Assembly: GCA_039591615.1 (NCBI GenBank) | Contig: JBDHDH010000027.1 | Location: 1-64,000 of the forward strand | DNA: 64,000 nucleotides | Origin: JBDHDH01 sp039591615 | GTDB lineage: Bacteria > Gemmatimonadota > Gemmatimonadetes > Gemmatimonadales > GWC2-71-9 | Reading direction: 5' to 3' | Shown here: positions 50,404 through 59,711 of the stretch, one piece after another | How positions within the stretch are numbered: the stretch's first letter is position 1 | Layout: each line of letters begins with the position of its first letter | Translations under genes and position numbers: made by a program | The notes under the pieces: generated by a model | What the model was told of the DNA's origin: nothing | The model's input: only the letters and a program-made list of their open reading frames with translations | The model's database searches: none

Positions 50404-50599
50404 CGGTCAATTATAACACCGATTCTCCAGCGGCTCGACTGCGCGTGACCCGGCTCACATCGTTGTAGTAACCCGTCACACCTTCCCGGATCCCAGCGGC
50501 CCCGGAATGTGCAACGAGTTTAGCGCAAACCGGGCACCCGCTGCGCCGCACTCGATAGTGCCATCGGTCAACCCTCTGTCCGACAATGGCTTGTGAAGC

Positions 50600-50614
50600 T
50601 GGCACCCGCTTTGC
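50600..50614 (+). promoter_or_regulatory. Sigma-54 (-24/-12) promoter
   Basis: TGGCACCCGCTTTGC matches TGGCAC-N5-TTGC exactly, with GG at -24, ten bases, and GC at -12. The expected start of transcription is near 50626, and the ATG of the hypothetical gene is at 50653. The NtrC-type activator at 1619 is a possible regulator. Confidence 0.7.
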
Positions 50615-50652
50615 CTCTTAGGATGGCGAGGCAAACGAACTAGGGTGTCCCA

Positions 50653-50979
50653 ATGAATCGAGAGCCACGTAAAGCGAGAGCGTTCCGGGTGGACGGGCTC
50701 GGCCGGCTCTGCCTCGAGGGTCAGGATGTCGCTACGTATCTATTCCAGGTGCCCCAGGATCAGCGCCAGTGGTTGCGACTCCGTGATATCGTCGAGCAGA
50801 TAGTCCAGGCGGCCGCGAAGACGCACCTCCGCGAGCTCCCAGCCATCGCGCAAGAGATGCGGGATGTCTTGGCGGGACCACCGTCAGTGAAGGCAGCCGA
50901 CCAACTCAACGCAGGATTCGACCGCATCGTCAAGCTGCTCCGCTCCGCGCAGAGTGGCCTGTTCATCGCCATTCCCTGA
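50653..50979 (+). CDS. Hypothetical protein behind a sigma-54 promoter
   Basis: 108 residues. The N-terminus (MNREPRKARAFRVDGLGRLC, LEGQDVATYLFQVPQDQRQW) is followed by a helical C-terminal half (DIVEQIVQAAAKTHLRELPA, LNAGFDRIVKLLRSAQSGLF) that resembles a helical-bundle phosphotransfer-like domain in shape but has no convincing active histidine. No signal peptide. The rho-independent terminator directly after it, together with the sigma-54 promoter, makes a complete single-gene transcription unit. Function unknown. Confidence 0.7.
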   Translation: MNREPRKARAFRVDGLGRLCLEGQDVATYLFQVPQDQRQWLRLRDIVEQIVQAAAKTHLRELPAIAQEMRDVLAGPPSVKAADQLNAGFDRIVKLLRSAQSGLFIAIP

Positions 50980-51025
50980 CGCCGGGAGGCTGGGGAACGA
51001 TTCCACAGCACGAGACCAACAACCG

Positions 51026-51049
51026 AAAGCGCCCCCGAGGGGGCGCTTT
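51026..51049. terminator. Bidirectional rho-independent terminator
   Basis: AAAGCGCCCCC at 51026-51036 pairs with GGGGGCGCTTT at 51039-51049 with a two-base loop. The A-run and T-run at its two ends allow termination on both strands, for the gene at 50653 and for the minus-strand gene at 51086. Confidence 0.85.
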
Positions 51050-51085
51050 CATATGGCCCTGCCACTCTGTCTGCGAGGCCTTGGC

Positions 51086-52351
51086 TTAGAAGAACATCCC
51101 CAAGTCGAACCGACCCGCGAAGCCAGTAGCGTCTTGGAACAACCCACCCAGGGATCCCCCGCTCACGCCGAACAAGAAGTGCCGGCTCTCAACACCCAAT
51201 CCCGCCGTGTAACCGATACCGTGATGTCCGCCGAGGACGAGACCGAGGCGAATCGGGACCGACGGGTCGAGGCGCCAGGTCGAGCCGACGTCCACTACCA
51301 GCGGCATCTCGAACTCGCCATTGACGGGAAGCGTCGCGCTTCCATCGAGCTGCAGGTACCTGCTGGCCCAGGCGCTGGCACCGAACCGCACGATCCGAGG
51401 GAGGTTCACCGATGCGTCGACGGTATCCTGCACCTGATACGTCGCAGCCTCTAGCGAGTCGTTGACCTCCGCGAGGTTGGTCGTCGCCACCGAGAACGAG
51501 AGAGTGCGCCGCTCGAGGCCTCCCACCGTCACGTTCCCGACGTTGGCCACCATCGCCTCGAGAGCGAACCCGGACACCGGCCATTCTGCGCGGACCAGGA
51601 AGTCACCCGCGAAGCCGGAGCCCGCTTGGGAAAGCCCCGCATCCGCGGTCAGCGCCTGGTCCAGCTGCACCAGCCCGGCGATGCTGTCGCCGATGACGGC
51701 CAGCCGGCTGTCGATGAACGACTGCCCTGTCCCGTAGCCGATCGGCCGAATGTAGCGACCGCCGACCCCCAGGCTCACCAGCAGACCGCCTTCTGGCCCC
51801 AGGGGATTCATGCGGAACATGGCGTGGACACCGTACTCGGTGGTGGCAATGGCGCTCCCACCGGTATTGCCCAGGGAGAACTCCGTCTGGCCCCCGACGC
51901 CGTCTCGAAGCAGCACGACCGCATCCTCATCGGCACGGAACGAGCCGTACCCACGGGCCTGGGCGGAGAACCCGATGCTGAGGTGGCGATGGATCGGGCC
52001 GCCGAAGTAGATCCCGCCTTCTCCTTGTCCATTGCCCCGCAGGCTCGTTCCCGGCGGCACCGCTCCAAGCGTGGTCACCACATTGGTGATGAGCTCGTCG
52101 TCCCGGTTGTTGACGACGAAGTTGCTGAGATCGCTGACGAGTAGTGCGTTGTTCTCGGCCGAGGCCCCGAAGGAGAACACCACCCCCCAGTGGGGAACCA
52201 TGACATGCCGGAACGGATCGTTCCGTAGTGCCGGTGTTCGGCGATAGGCACTGGCCACGCTCGATTCATCAGGGCGTGGCGCCTCCGCCTGGGCGTGGAG
52301 CTCACCAATCGGAATCAGAGCAGCGGCTAACAGAATGCACGCGCGTTTCAT
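51086..52351 (-). CDS. Outer-membrane beta-barrel protein
   Basis: 421 residues with signal peptide (MKRACILLAAALIPIGELHA, then Q). The mature sequence is full of amphipathic beta strands (VVFSFGASAENNALLVSDLS, GGIYFGGPIHRHLSIGFSAQ, GGLLVSLGVGGRYIRPIGYG, FGASAWASRYLQLDGSATLP) and ends GRFDLGMFF, with a C-terminal Phe as in outer-membrane barrels. It resembles the large outer-membrane porin/OmpA-barrel group, but I cannot name a family. Terminator downstream at 51026. Confidence 0.8.
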   Translation of the reverse strand: MKRACILLAAALIPIGELHAQAEAPRPDESSVASAYRRTPALRNDPFRHVMVPHWGVVFSFGASAENNALLVSDLSNFVVNNRDDELITNVVTTLGAVPPGTSLRGNGQGEGGIYFGGPIHRHLSIGFSAQARGYGSFRADEDAVVLLRDGVGGQTEFSLGNTGGSAIATTEYGVHAMFRMNPLGPEGGLLVSLGVGGRYIRPIGYGTGQSFIDSRLAVIGDSIAGLVQLDQALTADAGLSQAGSGFAGDFLVRAEWPVSGFALEAMVANVGNVTVGGLERRTLSFSVATTNLAEVNDSLEAATYQVQDTVDASVNLPRIVRFGASAWASRYLQLDGSATLPVNGEFEMPLVVDVGSTWRLDPSVPIRLGLVLGGHHGIGYTAGLGVESRHFLFGVSGGSLGGLFQDATGFAGRFDLGMFF

Positions 52352-52639
52352 CGTAACCCCCGGCTGTATTCATGGGCGTGGAGAACGAGTCAACCTCAAC
52401 CTCCATGCCACGGACCGGGAATGGCCAAACAACAGGCGTTTCGGGTTTTTGTCACAAACACATCGTGTGATGCAGCGTGCTAAAGGGCAGGAACCGTGAA
52501 CAACTCATGCTATTGCGACGCGAAAGCCGATCGATACAGGGTGGGAAGAACGCACGCCGCTTTCGCGCCTGTCCTCAACCTCTTGCTCTTTGCATGACCC
52601 TTCTTTCTTGTCCTCCAGGGGCCGCCGCTCTCTCCTCGG

Positions 52640-54268
52640 CTATTCCTCCTGCATGAAGGGATACCGGTACTCCGTCGGCGGCACGAAGGTCTCCTTGATG
52701 GTCCGGGCGGACACCCACCGCTGGAGGTTCATCTTGGAGCCGGCCTTGTCATTCGTCCCTGAGGCTCGGGAGCCCCCGAACGGTTGCCGCCCGACGACCG
52801 CACCGGTGGGCTTGTCATTGATGTAGAAATTACCGGCCGCGTGCCGCAGCGTTCTCTCTGCCTGGGCGATCGCGAGTCGATCTGAGGCAAAGACCGACCC
52901 GGTGAGCGCATAAGGTGACGTCTCGTCCACGAGTCGCAGCGTCGCTTCCCAATCCTTCTCGGAGTAGACGTACAGCGTGACGACCGGCCCGAAGATCTCC
53001 TCGCACATGGTTTGGTAGTCCGGTTTGTGCGCTCGGAGCACTGTCGGCCGGATGAAGTAGCCCTCCGAGCCGTCGATCTCTCCACCGGCAAGGAGCTCGG
53101 CGTCCTTCGTCTTGCGTGCATCCTCGACGTAGGTTGAGATCTTCTTGAAAGCCTCTTCGTCGATCACGGCGCCCATGAAGTTGCGGAAATCGGTCGGGTC
53201 TCCCATTGCGAGATCGTCGATCTCCGACAACAGGTCGTCCTTCAACCCCTTCCACATAGACTCGGGGACATAGACACGGGATGCGGCGCTACACTTCTGC
53301 CCCTGATACTCGAAGGCCCCACGCACGATGGCAACTTTCAGGGCCGCTGGATCGGCGCTTGCGTGGGCAACGATGAAATTCTTTCCCCCGGTCTCGCCAA
53401 CGATCCGAGGATAGGTACGATAGCCGGCGATGTTCTGCCCGATCGTGCGCCAGAGGAGCTGGAAGACTTCGGTGGAGCCAGTAAAGTGCACGCCGGCAAA
53501 CTCGGGATGGCTGAGGGCAACCTCGGTAATCTCGGACGATTTTCCGGGGAGGAAGTTGACGACCCCAGGCGGTAGTCCAGCGGCTTCCAGTAGGCGTGCG
53601 ATGTAATACGCACTGTATGCCGCACTACTTGCCGGCTTCCAGATCACCGTGTTCCCCATGATCGCCGGGGCCGTCGGCAGATTGCCAGCAATCGAGCTGA
53701 AGTTGAACGGGGTGATGGCGTACACGAAACCCTCGAGCGGTCGGTACTCCACTCGGTTCCAGGCGCCGAACCCCGAGAGCGGTTGGTCTCCGTAGAGGCG
53801 CTCTGCGAAGTAGACATTGAAACGAAAGAAGTCGACGAGTTCACACGCGCTGTCGATCTCGGCCTGGTGGGCGGTCTTACTCTGACACAACATGGTCGAC
53901 GCGTTCAACGTATCCCGCCACGTCGTTGCAAGGAGCTCGGCGGCCTTCAGGAACACCGCGGCCCGCTCATCCCAGGGCCATCTGGACCATTCCCGGTACG
54001 CCTTGGCCGCAGCGTCGATGGCCTGGCATGTCTCATCCTTCCCGGCAAGATGCCAGTTGGCCAACACATGGCCGTGCCGATGCGGCATGACCGACTGCTT
54101 ACACCGTCCCGTCCGAACCTCCCTCCCACCGATCAGCAGGGGGATTTCGATCTCCTGCGAGGCGAGCTCGCCGAGGCGCGCCTTGAGGGACTCACGTTCC
54201 CCTGACCCCGGCGCGTAGGAATACTCCGGCTCGTTGACGGGCACCGGTACGTCGAACTCACCACTCAT
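52640..54268 (-). CDS. pruA: 1-pyrroline-5-carboxylate dehydrogenase
   Basis: 542 residues from ATG 54268 with GAGGAGG upstream. It oxidises glutamate-gamma-semialdehyde to glutamate in proline degradation, using NAD+. The aldehyde dehydrogenase core is clear: AITPFNFSSIAGNLPTAPAI, GVHFTGSTEVF, VGETGGKNFIVAHASAD, the catalytic Cys at residue 326 in YQGQKCSAASR, and EEIFGPVVTLYVYSEKDW. The length and RPTVLRAHKPDY-type segments match the long, P5CDH-specific group. It is downstream of a VOC gene on the same strand; no proline dehydrogenase is in the window. Confidence 0.96.
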   Translation of the reverse strand: MSGEFDVPVPVNEPEYSYAPGSGERESLKARLGELASQEIEIPLLIGGREVRTGRCKQSVMPHRHGHVLANWHLAGKDETCQAIDAAAKAYREWSRWPWDERAAVFLKAAELLATTWRDTLNASTMLCQSKTAHQAEIDSACELVDFFRFNVYFAERLYGDQPLSGFGAWNRVEYRPLEGFVYAITPFNFSSIAGNLPTAPAIMGNTVIWKPASSAAYSAYYIARLLEAAGLPPGVVNFLPGKSSEITEVALSHPEFAGVHFTGSTEVFQLLWRTIGQNIAGYRTYPRIVGETGGKNFIVAHASADPAALKVAIVRGAFEYQGQKCSAASRVYVPESMWKGLKDDLLSEIDDLAMGDPTDFRNFMGAVIDEEAFKKISTYVEDARKTKDAELLAGGEIDGSEGYFIRPTVLRAHKPDYQTMCEEIFGPVVTLYVYSEKDWEATLRLVDETSPYALTGSVFASDRLAIAQAERTLRHAAGNFYINDKPTGAVVGRQPFGGSRASGTNDKAGSKMNLQRWVSARTIKETFVPPTEYRYPFMQEE

Positions 54269-54349
54269 CACGCGACCTCCTCGCGCTGCACGTGCGGCGG
54301 GTGACTATGGGCACTGAATTGTTGGAAACGGGTGAGACCGGCGACTCGC

Positions 54350-54754
54350 CTAGAATCCCCAGATCCCTCGCGTCACCAACTCGATGCTGTGCCGGTCGGG
54401 ATCACGAATGTATAGCGAGCGACCGCCGCGAGGCCACTCGACCTCGGCTTCGATGGGAATCCCCATGGACCGCAGATGGCTTCGCCAGGCATCGAGACCA
54501 TCCGCGGTCGTTTCGAAGGCGACGTGCATCTCGCCGGTGGCCCCGTGCGGCGGAATCTTCCCCGACGGATTGCGCGTCGTCTCGGCATCGAAGAGCAGCA
54601 ACACGTCACGCCCCGCCCGAAGAAATACATGGCGCTCGGGATCGCGGCCGATCTCCTCAAACCCGAAGATCGCACGATAGAACTCAGCCGACCGGGCGAG
54701 GTCTCTCACGTAGAGTGCCGCCTCGTGGATGCTTTGAACGGGAGGAGGTGTCAC
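54350..54754 (-). CDS. VOC-family (glyoxalase/bleomycin-resistance) protein
   Basis: 134 residues from GTG 54754. VOC module signs are EAALYVRDLARSAEFYRAIF, HVFLRAGRDVLLLFDAETTR, GEMHVAFETTADGLDAWRSH and GGRSLYIRDPDRHSIELVTR. The metal-ligand His in HVAF and E in SIEL are present. Substrate unknown. It is followed by pruA 82 bases later on the same strand, so it may be co-transcribed. A longer frame to 54817 has no ribosome binding site. Confidence 0.9.
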   Translation of the reverse strand: MTPPPVQSIHEAALYVRDLARSAEFYRAIFGFEEIGRDPERHVFLRAGRDVLLLFDAETTRNPSGKIPPHGATGEMHVAFETTADGLDAWRSHLRSMGIPIEAEVEWPRGGRSLYIRDPDRHSIELVTRGIWGF

Positions 54755-54868
54755 GCTGGCCCCACCGTTGACACCCCTTGCCACGATCGCGGCGGTGCGA
54801 ACCGTAAGAACCGACAAGGCACACGAAGAAGCAAGCGTCCGAACATCCCGTACAACTCGAGGTGAGCT

Positions 54869-55972
54869 TCAGAAGTGGAGGTGCGCCTCCAGACTGACCT
54901 GATCACGGTCCGTGGTCACCTGGGGAATGTCGTCGAGCAGCGTGTAGAACGCCGACAACTGCACGAACGAGACTGGGAACGTCTCGAAACCGAACCGCAT
55001 GCGGATCCGTTGATCTTCGATGGTTTCCATCGCCTCGTCGCGGATCGCAACCGTGGGATCATGGTAGCCATAGGTGACTTTGAGGTTGACACCGCGGTAC
55101 AGGAGCAAGTCACCTTCGACGTAACCGACGAACTGATCCATGTCAGGCTGGCCATCGAAACTGTCGAAGATCGCGTCCGCTTCCCCCAACAACCCCAACG
55201 GGCCCAGCTGGACCCCGGCAAATCCACCAAAGATGGCTCGTGACGCACCGGAAACGCTGTTCCGCGTCGCCGACGCACCCAGCCGGAATCGCGGGAACAC
55301 CAACGCCGCGCTCCCTGTCACCTGTTTGTCGCTGTTCTCGTCCACCCCGCTCGTGCTGCCGTTGGACAACGCCAGCGCAAACGAGAGCGGTCCCGGCTCG
55401 AAGCCGATCTCGAACCCCACGTCGGGCGTCTTGTAGGTGAACCCCGTGAGGTTGCGAATGAACGCGTCATCGTCCCACAGCCTCAGGCCATAGGGAAGGA
55501 GGAATTTCCCGGCTTTGGCATAGCCGTTCCCCGGAAGGCCCTGGACCAGCGCGAAGCTCTCTCGGATGAAGGCGCGATCGGGCCCCACGGTCTGGTCCAA
55601 GTAGAAAGCGAGGTAGTTCTGGATCAGCTTGGCCTGCAGCTGGACCTGGGCCTCATTGATCTCGAGGGTGGTCCGGGGGGTGGCATCACTCACCAGCCCA
55701 GAGGCCTTCGCCCGCAGATCGAACCCGATGGAGATCCAGTCGTTGATGGACCGGCTTCGGAAAGGCAGGCTCTTCGTCGGGAGCTGCGTCTGTGCCCAGG
55801 CACTCCCAAAGTCGTTTCGTCCTCCGCCTCCGGTGCGGTTCACGTGGCACTGTGAACACTTGAGTCCGGTGCGGAGGGCCATGTACGGTTCGTCCGCCGC
55901 CCGGAGCGGGGCGACGGCTGTCACAACGGTCGTGGTGACGGACAGTATTATCGTGACACGCTGCTGAAGCAT
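54869..55972 (-). CDS. Outer-membrane porin-like protein with a haem-binding motif
   Basis: 367 residues from ATG 55972 with GGGGA upstream. The signal peptide ends at PLRA-AD. Right after it is LKCSQCHVNRTG, a CxxCH covalent-haem motif near residue 40. The remainder is a porin barrel: YLAFYLDQTVGPDRAFIRES, GNGYAKAGKFLLPYGLRLWD, GFEIGFEPGPLSFALALSNG, LKVTYGYHDPTVAIRDEAME, ending in VSLEAHLHF. A haem-carrying porin is unusual and hints at electron transfer across the outer membrane. Its neighbour at 56023 is another haem-motif protein. The frame is open to 56455, but that extension runs over the neighbour gene. Confidence 0.78.
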   Translation of the reverse strand: MLQQRVTIILSVTTTVVTAVAPLRAADEPYMALRTGLKCSQCHVNRTGGGGRNDFGSAWAQTQLPTKSLPFRSRSINDWISIGFDLRAKASGLVSDATPRTTLEINEAQVQLQAKLIQNYLAFYLDQTVGPDRAFIRESFALVQGLPGNGYAKAGKFLLPYGLRLWDDDAFIRNLTGFTYKTPDVGFEIGFEPGPLSFALALSNGSTSGVDENSDKQVTGSAALVFPRFRLGASATRNSVSGASRAIFGGFAGVQLGPLGLLGEADAIFDSFDGQPDMDQFVGYVEGDLLLYRGVNLKVTYGYHDPTVAIRDEAMETIEDQRIRMRFGFETFPVSFVQLSAFYTLLDDIPQVTTDRDQVSLEAHLHF

Positions 55973-56022
55973 ACGTTCGTATCCCCGATTGAGAGTCATT
56001 GGCCCCGAACCCATGGATCGGG

Positions 56023-56481
56023 CTAGTTCGGGGGCGGCGCGCCCGCCAGTATCCACGCTCGAATCGCGTCGACTTCCTGTTGCGTCAGCGCAGGGAATCC
56101 GATTGGCATTCGCGTGGCGACTCCGCCCACTACGCCGGCGTTCCCCTCCACTTTGAGCACCAGATAACTGGAATCCGGATTGCCGGCCTGAACTCGAAAC
56201 AGCCGCGCAACCTCCACGGACGGTACGCACACGATGTTGGAGATCGCCGCTCCTTGGCTCAGGCTCTGACCGGCCGATGGATTGGCACCCGCATGACAGC
56301 CAGACAGGGCGCAGCTGTCGGTGAAAATGTCCTGCACGGGCGCGAAGAGATTCGGGTCCGGGGTCAGATTCGCGTTGCAAACACCTGGAGGAGCAAACAC
56401 CCCCGTCCCGTCCCCAGCCAAACAGCCCACCAACGCGACGGCTACAAACGAACACAGTGCAACCGTACGAGCCACGCTCAT
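56023..56481 (-). CDS. Cytochrome-c-like lipoprotein with CX4CH motif
   Basis: 152 residues from ATG 56481, preceded by AGGAGGTG at the ideal distance. The lipobox is ALVGC. DSCALSGCHAG has CX4CH, a spaced relative of the CxxCH haem site seen in some exported proteins, followed by PAVQD-type and LTQQEVDAIRAWILAGAPPP, the terminal helix of c-type cytochrome domains. Without haem staining or structure the binding is unproven. It lies just upstream of the porin with a CxxCH motif on the same strand, suggesting an electron-transfer pair at the cell surface. Confidence 0.7.
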   Translation of the reverse strand: MSVARTVALCSFVAVALVGCLAGDGTGVFAPPGVCNANLTPDPNLFAPVQDIFTDSCALSGCHAGANPSAGQSLSQGAAISNIVCVPSVEVARLFRVQAGNPDSSYLVLKVEGNAGVVGGVATRMPIGFPALTQQEVDAIRAWILAGAPPPN

Positions 56482-56625
56482 CGACAACACCTCCTCTTGC
56501 ACGAAAGCTTTCAACTTACGCAGGACAGTCATGGCTGGCAAAAGGTTCCCGAGCGGGGTGCCGGATGGGCGCTCGAAACGGACCACCGCTAGCCCGACTG
56601 GAGCCGCCCCCCTACACTACCAGCC

Positions 56626-57921
56626 ATGACGCAGACCCCTCACGTTGTCATCGTCGGCGGCGGGTTCGGGGGCCTCAATGCGGCCCTGCGGCTGCGGCGT
56701 GCAAGGGTGCGGGTGACCTTGATCGACCGCCGTAACGTCCATCTCTTTCAGCCCCTGCTCTACCAGGTCGCAACTGGCGGCCTTTCCCCCGGCGACATCG
56801 TCTCTCCCCTTCGCTGGATTCTCCGGCGACAGCGCAATACGCGAGTCTGGCTCGCCGACGTCTCGCGCCTCGACCCGTCCGCGAGGACACTCCATTTGGC
56901 GGACGGCACCGCAGTCGGCTACGACACGATCGTCGTCGCCACGGGCGTCGGCAACCACTACTTTGGACACGACGAATGGGAAGAGCGTGCACCCAGCCTG
57001 AAGACGATCGAAGATGCGATCGAGATCCGGCGTCGGGTGCTGCTCGCGTTCGAGGCAGCGGAGCGAGAAACAGACCGCGAGGCCCGAAAGGCCCTCTTGA
57101 CGTTCCTTGTCGTGGGCGCAGGACCCACCGGGGTCGAGCTCGCCGGTACCCTGAGCGAACTGGCGCGGGACACGCTGCGCCATGACTTTCGCGCCATCGA
57201 CACGACTGCTGCGCAGATCCTGCTCGTGGAAGGCTTGGACCGGGTCCTACCTGATTACCCGGCTTCTCTCTCCGAGAAATGCATGCGTTCTTTGGAGCGT
57301 TTGGGCGTCACCGTGCGGACGGGAACCATCGTGACCGAGGTTGCCGACGAGTGGGTCGAGATCGAGAATGGGGGCCGCACGGATCGCATTCCCGCTCGCA
57401 CCGTGCTCTGGGCCGCCGGCGTGCGCGGGTCACGATTGGGCTACGCCATCGTCACGGCGACGGGTGCCGAGCTGGACAAGGTGGGGCGTGTCATTGTGGA
57501 GCCCGACCTCACCGTCCCCGGTCATCCTGAGATCTTCGTGATCGGCGACCTCGCCAACTTCTCACACCAGGGGAAGGAACCGCTTCCCGGTCTCGCCCCC
57601 GTCGCCATGCAACAGGGACGGTATGTGGCCAAGGCAATCCAGAAACGGCTGCGTGGGAAGCCCGTCGAGCCGTTCCGCTACCGGGATCGGGGGCAGTTGG
57701 CCACCATCGGCCGGGCAGCCGCCGTGGCCGATCTCAAGGGATTTCGCTTCTCTGGATATCCAGCATGGCTCCTCTGGTTGTTCGTCCACCTGATGTACCT
57801 CGTGGAGTTCCAGAACCGCATACTCGTATTGATTCAGTGGGCCTGGCTTTATTTCACACGGAACCGGGGTGCCAGGATCATCACGGAGATGCATGCGCCG
57901 GCGGATTCGACCGACTCGTGA
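56626..57921 (+). CDS. ndh: Type II NADH dehydrogenase (NDH-2)
   Basis: 431 residues. A non-proton-pumping NADH:quinone reductase. The FAD dinucleotide motif is VVIVGGGFGGLNAALRL near the N-terminus and the NADH motif FLVVGAGPTGVELAGTLSEL near residue 165, with ATGVGNHYFGHDEW, VLWAAGVRGSRLG, and EIFVIGDLANFSHQGKEPLP (second FAD site). The C-terminal WLLWLFVHLMYLVEFQNRIL forms an amphipathic membrane anchor. The starting ATG follows immediately after the CX4CH gene, divergent. It donates to menaquinone, consistent with mqnD in the window. Confidence 0.93.
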   Translation: MTQTPHVVIVGGGFGGLNAALRLRRARVRVTLIDRRNVHLFQPLLYQVATGGLSPGDIVSPLRWILRRQRNTRVWLADVSRLDPSARTLHLADGTAVGYDTIVVATGVGNHYFGHDEWEERAPSLKTIEDAIEIRRRVLLAFEAAERETDREARKALLTFLVVGAGPTGVELAGTLSELARDTLRHDFRAIDTTAAQILLVEGLDRVLPDYPASLSEKCMRSLERLGVTVRTGTIVTEVADEWVEIENGGRTDRIPARTVLWAAGVRGSRLGYAIVTATGAELDKVGRVIVEPDLTVPGHPEIFVIGDLANFSHQGKEPLPGLAPVAMQQGRYVAKAIQKRLRGKPVEPFRYRDRGQLATIGRAAAVADLKGFRFSGYPAWLLWLFVHLMYLVEFQNRILVLIQWAWLYFTRNRGARIITEMHAPADSTDS

Positions 57922-57979
57922 CACCGCCGTGCGCGATGGCTCGTAGTCCCCGTTAGAGCTCACCGCATGAGAGGAACAA

Positions 57980-58377
57980 ATGGACCCACGCGACATCTCT
58001 GATCGTTCTCGCGGCGTGGCCCTAGCCCTGGCTGCCGCCATCGGCCCGTTCGGTGCACACCGTTTCTACGTTGGCAAGATCGGCACCGGCCTCGCGATGC
58101 TCTGCACGTTGGGGGGGCTGGGTATCTGGTGGATCTACGACGTCATCACCATCGCCGCCGGGGCCTTTCGTGACATGGACGGCAAACGGGTGTGGCAGTG
58201 GGCCGAGCCCGGATCACTCGAGGGTCGCGACGGGCGCACCCTCACGCCCGAACATTATGATGTGCTCTTGAGCGAGATCGATGGGCTTCGCGCCGACATG
58301 GGTGAGCTCGCGGAGCGTGTCGACTTCATGGAGCGGATGGTGGCACGGTCCCGCTCAATGGAAGAGCTGCCACCACC

Positions 58378-58381
<4 letters not shown>
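57980..58381 (+). CDS. TM2 domain-containing membrane protein
   Basis: 133 residues. The TM2 signature is ALALAAAIGPFGAHRFYVGK then IGTGLAMLCTLGGLGIWWIY (GAHRFYLG and the two helices), followed by a soluble helical tail (LLSEIDGLRADMGELAERVD, FMERMVARSRSMEELPPP). Function of TM2 proteins is generally unknown. Its stop (TAA) overlaps by CTAA the stop of the convergent reading frame that carries tRNA-Phe. Confidence 0.9.
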
Positions 58382-59094
<713 letters not shown>

Positions 59095-59213
59095 GGCACC
59101 TCCTGCGACCAACGGTGACGGCCTCCGAACCAAAGATGCCAGCCCGCCCCCCCGAGAACCAGGCCATGTGTCCCACCGTGCGACGGCCCCTTTCGGAGGG
59201 TACAATTTGGCCG

Positions 59214-59677
59214 ATGACGTCCGGTACGACCTTGAAGGGTCGCCGGGTGGTCGTAACACGACCCGGCGACGACGCCCAACGGTTGGCCCAGCGCCCGCCA
59301 TCCGTCCAGCAGAACCAGAAAGAGCGGTTCGGCCGAGCACTGCGCGACTTCCACGGCCGGGTGCTGCTCCGTACATACAGCCTCATGGGAACCCGCGGCG
59401 ACTGCGACCTCCTGCTCTGGCAGGCTGCTGAGGAGCTCGAGTGGCGCGTCCCTTTGGACGAAGCCTGGCAGCGGGTGCCCACCCGCGCCATCCAAGGCAA
59501 TCTCGATCCCGCAGCACTCTTTGCCCCCTCCCCGAGCTTCGCGCTCAGGTCCGCGAGATCCTCGGCCCAGTCGGCGGGCGTCCGGGACACATCTTCAAGC
59601 CCGGCCATGGCATCCTGCCGGGGACGCCGCCCGACCCAGTTCGCGGGGTCGTCGACATGGTGAGAGAGCGGACGTGA
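59214..59677 (+). pseudogene. Fused remnants of hemD, hemQ (chlorite-dismutase family) and hemE
   Basis: From ATG 59214 one frame reads LKGRRVVVTRPGDD, the N-terminal signature of uroporphyrinogen-III synthase (HemD), then FHGRVLLRTYSLMGTRGDCD with LLLWQAAEELE, typical of chlorite-dismutase/HemQ proteins, then WRVPLDEAWQRVPTRAIQGN with LDPAALFAP, from the C-terminal part of uroporphyrinogen decarboxylase (HemE). Near 59527 the frame slips and HemE continues in the next frame as ELRAQVREILGPVGGRPGHI, then FKPGHGILPGTPPDPVRGVV and DMVRERT to a stop at 59677. Three genes have therefore collapsed into about 460 bases. Confidence 0.75.
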
Positions 59678-59711
59678 CCTCAACATTACTGACCGGCCGA
59701 CCAGTCAGATA

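Noticed and set aside
50411..50605. A 64-residue minus-strand frame with CPVC
   Set aside because: It lies over the region of the sigma-54 promoter, lacks a ribosome binding site, and its composition changes abruptly; not supported.
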